64,000 nt of DNA from JBMOOG01 sp049324535 (GTDB lineage: Bacteria > Pseudomonadota > Alphaproteobacteria > Rhodobacterales > Rhodobacteraceae), in the NCBI GenBank assembly GCA_049324535.1, contig JBMOOG010000028.1, positions 62,001-126,000 on the forward strand, written 5' to 3'. The notes below the pieces were generated by a model, which was given only the letters and a program-made list of their open reading frames with translations, had not been told where the DNA came from and did not search any database. This document shows positions 27,658 through 37,608 of this stretch, in pieces. The number at the start of each line of letters is the position of its first letter. The stretch's first letter is position 1. The translations under genes were made by a program, and so were the position numbers.

Positions 27658-28395
27658 CTAGCCCCGTCCGACAAAGGGCATGTTGGTCGCCATGACCGAC
27701 AGGAACAGGACGTTGGCGCCCGCGGGCATCGAGGCCATGGTCATCACCGCATCGGCCACGTCGGTGGCCTCCATCATCGGCTCGGTGCGGATGCTGCCGT
27801 CGGCCTGGCGCACGCCCGTTTCCATCCGCGCCGCCAGATCGGTGCGGGCGTTGCCGATGTCGATCTGGCCGCAGGCGATGCCGAAGGGCCGCCCGTCGAG
27901 GGCCAGCGTTCTGGTCAGGCCGGTGATCGCGTGCTTGGTCGTCGTGTAGCAGACCGATCCCGGCCGCGGCGCGTGCGCGGCAAGCGAGCCGTTGTTGATG
28001 ATGCGCCCGCCCTGCGGGTCCTGCGCGCGCATCTGGCGGAAGGCGGCGCGCGCGCAGAGGAACATGCCGGTGAGATTGACCGCGACGGTGTCGGTCCAGT
28101 CGGACAGGGGGATTTCGTCGATGAGACCGGCCGGGGTGAAAAGCCCGGCGTTGTTGAACAGCACGTCGATCCGGCCAAAGGCCCGGGCGGCGGCCGAGAA
28201 GGCGGCATCGACCTGATCGGGCCGGGTCACGTCGCAGGGCAGGACCCGCGCGTTGGGCCGCCCCCCGGCGATCTCGGCCAGCCGGTCCTCGCGCCGGGCC
28301 AGCAGCGCGACATTCCAGCCCGCCTCCAGAAACCGCAGCGCCGTCGCCCGGCCGATGCCGGCGCTTGCGCCGGTGATCAGGATGGTCCGGGCCAT
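27658..28395 (-). CDS. Short-chain dehydrogenase/reductase (SDR)
   Basis: A 245-residue classical SDR. TGASAGIGRATALRF is the cofactor loop, Arg after the second strand (LLARRED) predicts NADP use, NNAG lies near 84, and Ser in NNGS with YTTTKHA form the active site. The substrate is unknown. It is the last gene of a minus-strand unit and follows the RAM-domain gene by a single base, so these two are coupled in translation. Confidence 0.88.
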   Translation of the reverse strand: MARTILITGASAGIGRATALRFLEAGWNVALLARREDRLAEIAGGRPNARVLPCDVTRPDQVDAAFSAAARAFGRIDVLFNNAGLFTPAGLIDEIPLSDWTDTVAVNLTGMFLCARAAFRQMRAQDPQGGRIINNGSLAAHAPRPGSVCYTTTKHAITGLTRTLALDGRPFGIACGQIDIGNARTDLAARMETGVRQADGSIRTEPMMEATDVADAVMTMASMPAGANVLFLSVMATNMPFVGRG

Positions 28396-28396
28396 C

Positions 28397-28633
28397 TCAG
28401 AACGCCCGGAAGGTCATCGTGGTCAGCGTCCGGCTGATGCCGGGAATGTCGAACAGCCGCTCGTTCAGCCAGTGGCCCACGTCCTCGTCCTCGGGAATGT
28501 AGACCTTGGCGATCAGGTCGTATTCGCCGCTGGTCGAATAGAGCTCGGACACCACCTCGCGGTCGTAGATCGCGTCGGCGACCTCGTAGGTCTTGCCGGG
28601 ATGGCAGCGGAACTGGACGAAGACGCAGCGCAT
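28397..28633 (-). CDS. Stand-alone Lrp/AsnC ligand-binding (RAM) domain protein
   Basis: A 78-residue protein with the ferredoxin-like RAM domain of Lrp/AsnC regulators (VFVQFRCHPGKTYEVADAI then EYDLIAKVYIPEDEDVGHWL and PGISRTLTTMTF) but no DNA-binding helix-turn-helix. Such orphan domains form dimers and octamers and bind amino acids or small effectors. AAGGAG precedes ATG 28633. It lies one base ahead of the SDR and 61 bases behind the helicase gene. It could modulate a full-length Lrp encoded elsewhere. Confidence 0.85.
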   Translation of the reverse strand: MRCVFVQFRCHPGKTYEVADAIYDREVVSELYSTSGEYDLIAKVYIPEDEDVGHWLNERLFDIPGISRTLTTMTFRAF

Positions 28634-28676
28634 GGGTCACTCCTTCTGGGATCGCGCAAGGTTAGTGCGGGCCGCT

Positions 28677-28695
28677 GGCGGGGAAAAGCCCCGCC
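28677..28695 (-). terminator. Hairpin at the end of the helicase gene
   Basis: GGCGGGG / CCCCGCC, a 7-bp stem with a 5-base loop (CTTTT on the minus strand), begins at the stop codon of the helicase gene. No T run follows, so readthrough into the RAM-SDR pair is likely. Confidence 0.3.
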
Positions 28696-30224
28696 TACCC
28701 GGTCTCGGGCGCGCTCAGGCTCAACGCGCCGGGCCGGTCGGGCAGGTCGGCCACGGTCAGCGGCTGATCGGGCCGGGCCAGCCGGTTTCGCACGACCCAG
28801 AAAAGCCGCGTCTCGGCCCGCGTGATCGCGACATAGGCCAGCCGCTTCCACAGCGGCAGGCCCGCCTCGCTGCGCCCGGACCGGTAGGCCGCGTAGAGGT
28901 CGGGGGCAAAGACCTGCACCTCTTCCCATTGCGACCCCTGCGCCTTGTGGATCGTCACCGCCGCCCCGTGCAGGAAGACCGCGCCCATCGAGGCGGCATG
29001 GGGGATGAAGGGCTCGGCATCGTCCGGCAGCTCGATCTTGACGATCGACGCTACCGACAGGCGCGGGTCTTCGGCCCCGATGACGTGGATGCGCGAGAAG
29101 CCCGGCTTGGAGCCGGGTCCGAGGTAGATCACCTGCGCGCCCTTGATCAGGCCCTTCGCCTCGAGCTCGATGCGCCGCTTGCGCTGCTTGAGCGGAAGCT
29201 CGATGCCGTCGCAGATGAGCGGCTCGCCCGGCAGAAGTTCGTCCGGCGGCGCCCCGTAGGCCGACCGGAAGGCCTGGATCAGCCGGATCCGCGTCTGGTT
29301 GCGCCAGACCAGCGCCGGCGAGCGCGCCATCAGGCCCGCCTCGACCCGCTCGGCCCAGACCACGCGGTCGTCGTGCTGCGCGGCGTCGCGCACCAGGTCC
29401 TCGAACCGCTCGAAATCGACGCGGTCGTCCGCGAGGGCGTGCGCCAGATCGAGGATCGGGCTGTCGGCCTGCTGCCGGTGGATGCGGTGCAGGACAAGGC
29501 GGCTGGCCTCGGGCAGGCGGTCGAAGACCATCTCGCCGGACTGGCCCACCGGCGCGAGCTGCGCGGGATCGCCGAACAGCACCAGCGTCGGAAAGATCTC
29601 GCGCAGGTCGTCGAGCTGCCGCTCGTCCAGCATCGAGGCTTCGTCCACGAACCCCACATCGAGCGGCTCGTCGCGCCGCTTCCAGCCGCGGATGAAATCC
29701 GACCCGCGCAGCCCCGCCGCGGCCAGGGCCCCCGGGATCGACTTCACGCTGTCGTAGAACGCCCGCGCCCGGTCCAGCGCAAGATCGGTCAGGCCCTCGA
29801 CCTTCGGCCGCTCGCCGCCATTGGCCAGCCAGTCGGCGATGGTCTCGTATTCGGGATCGTAGACCGGCGTGTAGAGAATGCGGTGGATGGTGGTCGCCGG
29901 CACCCCCCGCCCGCGCAGAACCGACGCCGCCTTGTTGGTCGGCGCCAGGATTGCCAGCGTGCGGCGGTCGCGCCGGCGGCGGTTCTCGTAGTCGCCGGTG
30001 ACGGTCTCGACCCCGGCCTCGGCCAGCGCCCTGGCAAGACCGGCCAGCAGCATGGTCTTGCCGGACCCCGCCTTGCCGATCACGGCCAGCACCTGCGGGC
30101 CCGACGGCGCCGCCGGCAGGATGGTGCCCGCGTCGACGTCGATCCCCGCGCCGCGCAGCGCCTCGGCCACGCGGTCCCAGGCATCGGCCTGGTCATCGGA
30201 AAAGGCAAGCGCGGTCCCGGACAT
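28695..30224 (-). CDS. RecD/Dda-like superfamily 1B DNA helicase
   Basis: A 509-residue ATP-dependent helicase. Walker A GKAGSGKT near residue 50, motif Ia APTNKAAS near 94, Walker B FVDEASMLDE near 192, motif III GDPAQLAPVG near 218, and the C-terminal UvrD_C_2 motif GAAVTIHKAQGSQWEEV with YVAITRAE are all present and in order. This is the architecture of small RecD2/Dda-type 5'-3' helicases rather than a RecBCD subunit: there is no nuclease domain. It probably acts in repair or replication restart. It appears to head the RAM-SDR unit. Confidence 0.88.
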   Translation of the reverse strand: MSGTALAFSDDQADAWDRVAEALRGAGIDVDAGTILPAAPSGPQVLAVIGKAGSGKTMLLAGLARALAEAGVETVTGDYENRRRRDRRTLAILAPTNKAASVLRGRGVPATTIHRILYTPVYDPEYETIADWLANGGERPKVEGLTDLALDRARAFYDSVKSIPGALAAAGLRGSDFIRGWKRRDEPLDVGFVDEASMLDERQLDDLREIFPTLVLFGDPAQLAPVGQSGEMVFDRLPEASRLVLHRIHRQQADSPILDLAHALADDRVDFERFEDLVRDAAQHDDRVVWAERVEAGLMARSPALVWRNQTRIRLIQAFRSAYGAPPDELLPGEPLICDGIELPLKQRKRRIELEAKGLIKGAQVIYLGPGSKPGFSRIHVIGAEDPRLSVASIVKIELPDDAEPFIPHAASMGAVFLHGAAVTIHKAQGSQWEEVQVFAPDLYAAYRSGRSEAGLPLWKRLAYVAITRAETRLFWVVRNRLARPDQPLTVADLPDRPGALSLSAPETG

Positions 30225-30293
30225 CGCGCGCGACCCTAGCGGGCCGGGAACCGCGGCGCCAGAGCCGGACCACGGTGCCGGTGCGCGTCGCGC

Positions 30294-30920
30294 TCAGCCA
30301 GCCCGGGCGAGCGTCCGGTCGCCGAAGGCCCGCAGGAACCACAGCCGCGACAGATCCGGAGCGATTCCGGCACGCACGGCAAGCCGGCGCCGCTGCGGCT
30401 CGCCGAACCGCCAGAGTCCGAGGTGGATCGCGTCCACCCCCTGCCCTTCGCCGCCGAGGATCTCGGGCGGCCAGCCCAGCGCGCGATAGATCCGTATCAT
30501 GCGGTGGTCAAAGACGCCCACGCTGGCGGCAAGCCCGAAGCCCAGTCCCAACTCGCACCCCGCCAGCATCAGGCGGGCCGCGGTCGCCGGCGGGGCATCG
30601 CGCGACAGGCAGAACCGCGTGCATTCCCAGATGCGGGCGTCGCGGACGGGTTCGGGCGCGAGGCGCGCGAAATGATCGGCCAGCATGTGCGGCCCGTCGG
30701 TGGGCAGGAACCGCATCGAGCCGGCGTGGCGGCCATCCGGGCGCTGCCAGATCACATAGACCGGGTCCATCCGGTCGTATTCGTCGCGTTCCCAGCCGCG
30801 GTCGTCCACGCGCACCGCCCATCCCAGGCGATCGCGGAACTGGCAGGCTCGGTCGGCGAACATGGACTCCTGCAGGCGCGGGAACAGATGCAGATCCCGG
30901 CCGCGAACATAGCGCAGCAT
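30294..30920 (-). CDS. luxI: Acyl-homoserine-lactone synthase (LuxI family)
   Basis: A 208-residue autoinducer synthase that joins an acyl chain to S-adenosylmethionine. All eight residues conserved in LuxI proteins are present at normal spacing: Arg24, Phe28, Trp34, Asp49, Asp52, Arg70, Glu99 and Arg102 (the last in WECTRF). GGGAGG precedes ATG 30920. It lies 67 bases behind the luxR gene on the same strand, so the pair is likely a self-regulating quorum-sensing circuit. The acyl chain length cannot be read from the sequence. I found no clear lux box before it. Confidence 0.93.
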   Translation of the reverse strand: MLRYVRGRDLHLFPRLQESMFADRACQFRDRLGWAVRVDDRGWERDEYDRMDPVYVIWQRPDGRHAGSMRFLPTDGPHMLADHFARLAPEPVRDARIWECTRFCLSRDAPPATAARLMLAGCELGLGFGLAASVGVFDHRMIRIYRALGWPPEILGGEGQGVDAIHLGLWRFGEPQRRRLAVRAGIAPDLSRLWFLRAFGDRTLARAG

Positions 30921-30987
30921 TCGGCCCTCCCTTGCGGATGGCCGGGGGGTAGGGCGGCGGGGTTAACCGGACGCTTGGGCTGCGCGC

Positions 30988-31701
30988 TCAGATGCGGACA
31001 AGGCCCTGCGCGACGGCGCGGGCAACGGCGTGGGTGGTGTTGGTCGCGCCCAGCTTGCAGCGCGCGCTTTCGACATAGGCGCGCAGCGTGTGCTCGGAGA
31101 TGTCGAGGCTTTCGGCGGCCTTCGAGCGGTTCAGCCCCATGGCCAGCATGGTCAGCGCGTCGATCTCGCGCGGGCTGAGGGACTGGCTGGCGAGACAGTC
31201 GGTGCCGCGCTCGATTTCGAGCGCCTTCTGGTTCAGGAAATGGGCCATCAGGACCAGCCGGGCCGTGTTCTCGGCGGTGAACTTCTGCCACAGATCGTCG
31301 GAGACCCGGTCCGAGACGGTGAACATGGCGAACTGCCCGCTCGGCCCGCGGATCGGCACCGAGAAACCCTGATTGCCCACCCCGGCCTCCAGCGCCTCGC
31401 CGAGGAAGGATCGCGCCGGTCGGGCCGACCAGTCCAGCCGCTTCCAGTCGACGGGGTTGAACCGGCGAAAGCATCCCTGCACGACCGGATCGATGCGGGA
31501 GTAGTCCTGCGCGATGTAGCGATCGACCCAGGTCTGGTCGTAGGTCAGGACCGCGTATTGCTGTCCGATGCTGTTGACCGAGTGATAGACCACATGATCG
31601 ACCCCGAGGGCGTCGCGCAGGCCCAGGATCACGCCGCGCAGATCGTCAAGGGTTTTTGCGCACTGGAGCGTCGCAAGAAATCTCTCCAGCCGTGTCACCA
31701 T
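30988..31701 (-). CDS. luxR: LuxR-family autoinducer-binding transcription regulator
   Basis: A 237-residue quorum-sensing regulator. ATG 31701 was chosen because it gives the usual LuxR length. The N-terminal autoinducer domain keeps the six conserved residues: Trp and Tyr in QTWVDRYIAQDY, Asp-Pro in SRIDPVV, Trp in VDWKRL and Gly in GNQGFSVP. The C-terminal helix-turn-helix is LSPREIDALTMLAMGLNRSKAAESL and so on, near 175-235. Its first 56 bases overlap the end of a small upstream ORF, so its translation may depend on that ORF. luxI follows. Confidence 0.92.
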   Translation of the reverse strand: MVTRLERFLATLQCAKTLDDLRGVILGLRDALGVDHVVYHSVNSIGQQYAVLTYDQTWVDRYIAQDYSRIDPVVQGCFRRFNPVDWKRLDWSARPARSFLGEALEAGVGNQGFSVPIRGPSGQFAMFTVSDRVSDDLWQKFTAENTARLVLMAHFLNQKALEIERGTDCLASQSLSPREIDALTMLAMGLNRSKAAESLDISEHTLRAYVESARCKLGATNTTHAVARAVAQGLVRI

Positions 31702-31849
31702 GCGGCCCGGTCTCCTCGAACGTCCGGGCGATCTCGGCCGCTGCCACCAGCGCCGTATCCCCGAGTTGTTCCGCAAGACCGTTCAACCCGTTCCGGGCGG
31801 CGAAGGACCGCAGGTCTTGCAGCACATCCAGGATCCATTGGTACTGCAT
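31646..31849 (-). CDS. Small protein overlapping the start of luxR
   Basis: A 67-residue acidic, helical protein starting MQYQWILDVLQDLRSFAARN and continuing GLNGLAEQLGDTALVAAAEIA. ATG 31849 was chosen; a TTG lies seven codons upstream. The helical half is well formed, while the tail, where the frame overlaps luxR, looks noncoding in character. I recall similar short ORFs before luxR genes in other Rhodobacterales, which would make it real, but could not check. It may tune luxR translation or bind LuxR. Confidence 0.6.
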   Translation of the reverse strand: MQYQWILDVLQDLRSFAARNGLNGLAEQLGDTALVAAAEIARTFEETGPHGDTAGEISCDAPVRKNP

Positions 31850-32036
31850 CAGAACTCTCGCATGAAGCAAAATTGATCCGCCACTTCAACCTTCACGTGC
31901 GGATTTTTGCGTCTGTGGCATTTCCGATGCAACTCACCAGAAATGGCGGGAGAGACCATCGCAAGTCCTTGAAAGAAATGCAGACTGCCACCCGCGCGGC
32001 CGGGAAATCCGGCGCGCGCGGGACGGCCGGGTCCGG

Positions 32037-33329
<1,293 letters not shown>

Positions 33330-33422
33330 CCGCGTCTCCCGCATCCAGTGCCGCACCGCAGGATCGGGCGGGCGTCTGCGACTGGATATTCGCGCATGCG
33401 CAAGAATGCAACCTTCATGGAT

Positions 33423-33470
33423 CAGTTTTTGAAACTTTATGACCCCGCAGTTGCAGAAACTTGCCGCCGG
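33423..33470 (-). promoter_or_regulatory. Twin operator-like sites upstream of ccr
   Basis: CAGTTTTTGAAACTT (33423-33437) and CAGTTGCAGAAACTTG (33448-33463) are two similar inverted repeats whose centres are 25 bases apart, about 95-130 bases before the ccr start. The AAACTT half-sites resemble the RamB/PccR-type motif (AAACTTTGCAAA-like) used for acetate and propionate genes. Similar words occur upstream of ecm. Confidence 0.45.
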
Positions 33471-33471
33471 A

Positions 33472-33500
33472 CACGAAGAAGGGGCCGCCACGGCGGCCCC
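33472..33500 (-). terminator. Terminator of the phoX-like gene
   Basis: On the minus strand an 8-bp stem (GGGGCCGC / GCGGCCCC) is followed by TTCTTCG, 25 bases past the stop of the phosphatase gene. It would separate its transcription from ccr downstream. Confidence 0.6.
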
Positions 33501-33525
33501 CTGCGGCTGGCGTCCGACCCGGCGC

Positions 33526-35469
33526 TCAGTTCGTGGCGGCCGAGGCACGGGCGACCGGCAGGCCCGTGACGTACCCGAGCGGCGACATCCTGCGGTCCTC
33601 CCAGCGGGCCTTGACCGCCTCCATGATCTCCGCCCGCCTGGGGTTGTCGTCCAGATCGAAGTCGCCGACATGCTGGGCGTTGGTCAGGCCGTAGGCATGG
33701 CCGCCGATGTTCTCGTGGATGCGCAGGCCGGTCAACTCGGCCCCGGCCGGGGCGGTCAGCAGCCGGACCGGCACGGTCATGCCATCCTGCCACGCCCAGA
33801 GCACGTTGTTGAGGTGCATGCTCGAGCTGTCCTCGCCGATGAACAGGGTCTTGTAGGCCGACGACCAGTAGAGGTTGTCGGCGTTGCCGATGTGATCGAC
33901 GCTGGCGGTGTTGCCCAATTCGTCGGGTTCGGCCAGATCGACGCCCAGCAGGCCTTCCGGCACGCCCATCGACACCGGAACGAAGGCGCTGTCGATCGGG
34001 TTGCCATCCGTATCGCTCTGCCCGCCAGCCAGCGGCAGGGCATAGACGCCACCGGCCTTGACCTTGGCCAGCCGGATATGGTCGCCGGCCGCGCCCGTGC
34101 CCGCGCCCTCTTCCATCCCCTTGGAGATGTCGGTGATCGCGAGGAAGGCGCGCTTGCCTTCGGGATCGAAGGCGAGACCCTCGGCCTTGTTGAACTCGGT
34201 CGTGGCGCCCTTGTAGCCGGCATAGCGCATGGTCTCGAGGAAGGCCGCGGCCAGCTCGTTCCTGACCTTGAGGTATTCCGGGGTCTTGGAGGAACCGGCG
34301 TAGACCTCGACGAAGCCGTCCTTCGGCCCGTCCGACACCTCGAAGATGTCCGAGAAGGTGATGCCGCCCTCGACCAGCGCGCGGATCTCGCCATCCGAGG
34401 CATGGCCCAGCTTCACCCAGGCGATGTCGAAGCGGCCGCCCTTGTCGGCCGAGGTCTGGTTCAGCTTCGCGGCGTAGAGCGTGCCCGAGGACAGATCGCC
34501 CGGGCGGTCGGCCACGAACATCGTCATGTGGCGGTTCTCGCCGTCATGGGCAGTGATCAGCGTGCGCTGGTCGCCCAGAACCTGGGCCAGTTCGTAGGTG
34601 CCGCGGCCCATGGCGAAATGCTTGGTCACCTCGGTCGCCCCGTCGGCGCGGATGCGGATTTCCGGGGTGATGCCGCGCCAGTAGGGCGAGGCCAGCGTGC
34701 GCCCGCCGTGGTAGAGATGGGTCAGGCCGCCCAGATCGTCGCTGCGCCCCGTGGGATCGACGGCGCGATCGGCCGCGACCTGACGCGCATCGACGCCGTA
34801 GTTTTCCTCGGACGACAGGAAGGTGCCCCAGGGGGTGGTGTTGGCGTTGCAGGCCCAGACCAGGCCGCCCACGGCCGAGAAGTCGATCGGCCGCTGGGCC
34901 ACCGGGGTCAGCTTTCCGGTGTCGGGATCCTGCTGCACCTCGGTCAGCACCATGGTCGTGGGCAGGTTGTTACCCCAGCTTCCGTCCTTGCCATTGGCGT
35001 GCTTGAACGCCCAGCCGGCATGCTTGCGCACTTCCGAGCCATCGGCCAGAAGCCAGTCGTATTCGAACTGGTTCACCAGATAGAGCTTGCCGCCGATGTT
35101 GGTCAGCATCGAGCCGTCGGGTTCCTCCGAGACCAGCGGCTGCGACGGATCGGTCGGATCCGCGATCGGGCGCATCGCCTCGTCATAGATCGTGCCGATC
35201 GGGCTTGCGTTGTTGCCCACGCGGGTGCGGTTGGTCATCACCATCTCGTAGCCGATCGGCGATTCGGTCACGGTGCCATCGTCATAGGTGGCCTTGACCT
35301 TGGCGGTCGAGAACATCGCCGAAAGCTCGTCCGGGGTCTGCGGCTGGGCCGAGGCCGTCCATTCGACCTTGGCGATGTCCGCGGCCATCAGCGGCGACGC
35401 TAGCGCGAGCGCTGCGACAGAGCTGGCCAGCCGGGAGAGACGACGGGAGCAGCTGTGAATGACGGTCAT
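33526..35469 (-). CDS. PhoX-family (DUF839) alkaline phosphatase
   Basis: A 647-residue exported protein of the PhoX/DUF839 family, calcium- and iron-dependent phosphatases that release phosphate from organic esters. ATG 35469, with GAGGAA upstream, begins a leader with consecutive arginines (SCSRRLSRLASSVAALALASPLMA); the RR pair suits Tat export, though the motif is not ideal. Family motifs include NQFEYDWLL, WGTFLSSEENYG, HFAMGRGTYE, NKAEGLAFDPEGKRAFLAITD and the C-terminal IHENIGGHAYGLTNAQHVGDFD. It sits between ccr and ecm, two genes that are usually neighbours, so it may be an insertion. Confidence 0.87.
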   Translation of the reverse strand: MTVIHSCSRRLSRLASSVAALALASPLMAADIAKVEWTASAQPQTPDELSAMFSTAKVKATYDDGTVTESPIGYEMVMTNRTRVGNNASPIGTIYDEAMRPIADPTDPSQPLVSEEPDGSMLTNIGGKLYLVNQFEYDWLLADGSEVRKHAGWAFKHANGKDGSWGNNLPTTMVLTEVQQDPDTGKLTPVAQRPIDFSAVGGLVWACNANTTPWGTFLSSEENYGVDARQVAADRAVDPTGRSDDLGGLTHLYHGGRTLASPYWRGITPEIRIRADGATEVTKHFAMGRGTYELAQVLGDQRTLITAHDGENRHMTMFVADRPGDLSSGTLYAAKLNQTSADKGGRFDIAWVKLGHASDGEIRALVEGGITFSDIFEVSDGPKDGFVEVYAGSSKTPEYLKVRNELAAAFLETMRYAGYKGATTEFNKAEGLAFDPEGKRAFLAITDISKGMEEGAGTGAAGDHIRLAKVKAGGVYALPLAGGQSDTDGNPIDSAFVPVSMGVPEGLLGVDLAEPDELGNTASVDHIGNADNLYWSSAYKTLFIGEDSSSMHLNNVLWAWQDGMTVPVRLLTAPAGAELTGLRIHENIGGHAYGLTNAQHVGDFDLDDNPRRAEIMEAVKARWEDRRMSPLGYVTGLPVARASAATN

Positions 35470-35551
35470 GTCCGATTCCTCGCTGGAGTGTGTGGGCAAA
35501 GCCTAGCCCATCCGCGTGACGGTTCCGTGATTGCGGCTCCGGCCGCTGCCG

Positions 35552-35615
35552 CAGTGCAGAAAAATGCCACTTGCCGGTTATTTCAATCTATGCTGTTCAT
35601 GGGCAACTTTATTGC
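35552..35615 (+). promoter_or_regulatory. Operator-like motifs upstream of ecm
   Basis: CAGTGCAGAAAAATGCCAC followed by TTGCCGG (35552-35577) and CAACTTTATTGC (35604-35615) share the words TGCAGAAA, ACTTGCCG and AACTTTAT with the region upstream of ccr (33432-33470). Shared words in two separated promoters suggest one regulator, perhaps of the RamB/PccR type. Confidence 0.4.
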
Positions 35616-35633
35616 GATCGCGTCACAGGGACC

Positions 35634-37598
35634 ATGATGACCCAGCCGAAGGACAAGCCCTGGCTTTTCCGCACCTACGCCGGACATTCGACGGCCGAGA
35701 AGTCGAACGCGCTCTACCGTGGCAACCTGGCCAAGGGTCAGACCGGGCTGTCGGTCGCCTTCGATCTGCCCACGCAGACCGGCTATGACAGCGACGACCC
35801 GCGCGCGCGCGGCGAGGTGGGCAAGGTCGGCGTGCCGGTCTGCCATCTGGGCGACATGCGGACGCTCTTCGCCGGCATCCCGCTCGATCAGATGAACACC
35901 TCGATGACGATCAACGCCACCGCCCCCTGGCTGCTGGCGCTCTACATCGCGGTGGCCGAGGAACAGGGCGCCGATGTCGCGGCCCTTCAGGGGACGGTTC
36001 AGAACGACATCATCAAGGAATACCTCTCGCGCGGGACCTACATCTGCCCGCCGAAGCCCTCGCTGCGGATGATCACCGATGTCGCCGCCTACACAGCCCG
36101 GCACCTGCCGAAGTGGAACCCGATGAACGTCTGCTCCTACCACCTGCAGGAGGCCGGCGCGACGCCCGAACAGGAACTGGCCTTTGCTCTCGCGACGGCG
36201 GTGGCCGTGCTCGACGATCTGCACGGCCGCGTGGCGCCCGACGATTTCCCGCCGATGGTGGGCCGCATCTCCTTCTTCGTGAACGCCGGCATCCGGTTCG
36301 TGACCGAGATGTGCAAGATGCGGGCCTTCACCGAGCTCTGGGACGAGATCTGCCGCGACCGTTACGGCATCGCCGAGGAGAAATACCGCCGTTTCCGCTA
36401 CGGCGTTCAGGTGAACAGCCTCGGCCTTACCGAACAGCAGCCGGAAAACAACGTCTATCGCATCCTTCTGGAGATGCTGGCGGTGACGCTGTCGAAGAAC
36501 GCCCGCGCGCGGGCCGTGCAGCTGCCGGCCTGGAACGAGGCGCTCGGCCTGCCGCGGCCCTGGGACCAGCAGTGGTCGCTGCGCATGCAGCAGATCCTCG
36601 CCTATGAGACCGACCTTCTGGATTACGGCGATCTTTTCGACGGCAACCCGGTGGTCGCCGCCAGGGTCGAGGACCTGAAGGCCGGCGCCCGCGCCGAACT
36701 TGCCGCCATCGACGGCATGGGCGGCGCGATCGCGGCAATCGACTACATGAAGGCGCGGCTGGTCGAATCGAACGCCGAACGGATCGCCCGCATCGAATCG
36801 GGCGAGACGGTCGTGGTCGGGGTCAATCGCTGGCAGCGGGGCGAAGAGTCGCCGCTGACCGCGGGCGACGGCGGGATCATGGTCGTGGATCCCGGGGTCG
36901 AGGCCGACCAGATCGGACGCCTGCGCGCCTGGCGCGCAAGCCGCGACCCGAAGGCCGTCGAGGCCGCGCTTGCCGCGCTGCGGCGCGCGGCGCAGGAGGG
37001 CGCGAACATCATGCCCCCCTCGGTCATGGCGGCGAAGGCCGGCGTCACCACCGGCGAGTGGGCGGGGGTGATGCGCGCCGTCCATGGCGAGTACCGGGGG
37101 CCGACGGGCGTCGCGCGTGCGGTGTCGAACCGGACCGAAGGGCTGGACGAGATCCGGTCCGCGGTCGATGCGGTCTCGGCCCGGCTTGGCCGCCGTCTCA
37201 AGTTTCTCGTCGGAAAGCCCGGTCTCGACGGCCATTCCAACGGGGCCGAGCAGATCGCCGCGCGCGCCCGCGACTGCGGCATGGACATCTCCTACGACGG
37301 CATCCGCCTGACGCCCGAAGAGATCGTGGCCCGCGCCACCGCCGAGGGGGCGCATGTGGTGGGCCTGTCGATCCTCTCGGGCAGCCACCTGCCCCTGGTC
37401 GCGGAGCTGATGGAGCGCATGCGGGCGGCCGACCTGTCGCATGTGCCCGTCGTCGTCGGCGGCATCATCCCTGACGAGGATTCGGCGCGCCTGCGCGCGC
37501 TCGGGGTGGCGCGGGTCTACACGCCCAAGGACTTCGAGATGAACCGGATCATGATGGACATCGTCGCGCTTGCCGAACCGGGGCGCGCCGCCGCCTGA
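35634..37598 (+). CDS. ecm: Ethylmalonyl-CoA mutase
   Basis: This adenosylcobalamin enzyme turns (2R)-ethylmalonyl-CoA into (2S)-methylsuccinyl-CoA, the step after ccr and epimerase. The 654-residue protein from ATG 35634 has an N-terminal mutase barrel (RTYAGHSTAEKSNALYRGNL, FDLPTQTGYDSDDPRARGEV, NVCSYHLQEAGATPEQELAF) and a C-terminal B12 domain with the base-off motif LDGHSNGAEQ near residues 531-540 and SILSGSH. Reduced barrel features relative to methylmalonyl-CoA mutase and location near ccr make Ecm the best call. It is transcribed away from ccr. Confidence 0.95.
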   Translation: MMTQPKDKPWLFRTYAGHSTAEKSNALYRGNLAKGQTGLSVAFDLPTQTGYDSDDPRARGEVGKVGVPVCHLGDMRTLFAGIPLDQMNTSMTINATAPWLLALYIAVAEEQGADVAALQGTVQNDIIKEYLSRGTYICPPKPSLRMITDVAAYTARHLPKWNPMNVCSYHLQEAGATPEQELAFALATAVAVLDDLHGRVAPDDFPPMVGRISFFVNAGIRFVTEMCKMRAFTELWDEICRDRYGIAEEKYRRFRYGVQVNSLGLTEQQPENNVYRILLEMLAVTLSKNARARAVQLPAWNEALGLPRPWDQQWSLRMQQILAYETDLLDYGDLFDGNPVVAARVEDLKAGARAELAAIDGMGGAIAAIDYMKARLVESNAERIARIESGETVVVGVNRWQRGEESPLTAGDGGIMVVDPGVEADQIGRLRAWRASRDPKAVEAALAALRRAAQEGANIMPPSVMAAKAGVTTGEWAGVMRAVHGEYRGPTGVARAVSNRTEGLDEIRSAVDAVSARLGRRLKFLVGKPGLDGHSNGAEQIAARARDCGMDISYDGIRLTPEEIVARATAEGAHVVGLSILSGSHLPLVAELMERMRAADLSHVPVVVGGIIPDEDSARLRALGVARVYTPKDFEMNRIMMDIVALAEPGRAAA

Positions 37599-37608
37599 GC
37601 CCCGGGGC

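Noticed and set aside
30921..30987. Possible lux box between luxR and luxI
   Set aside because: I looked for an 18-20 base palindrome of the ACCTGT...ACAGGT kind on both strands and found no good match.
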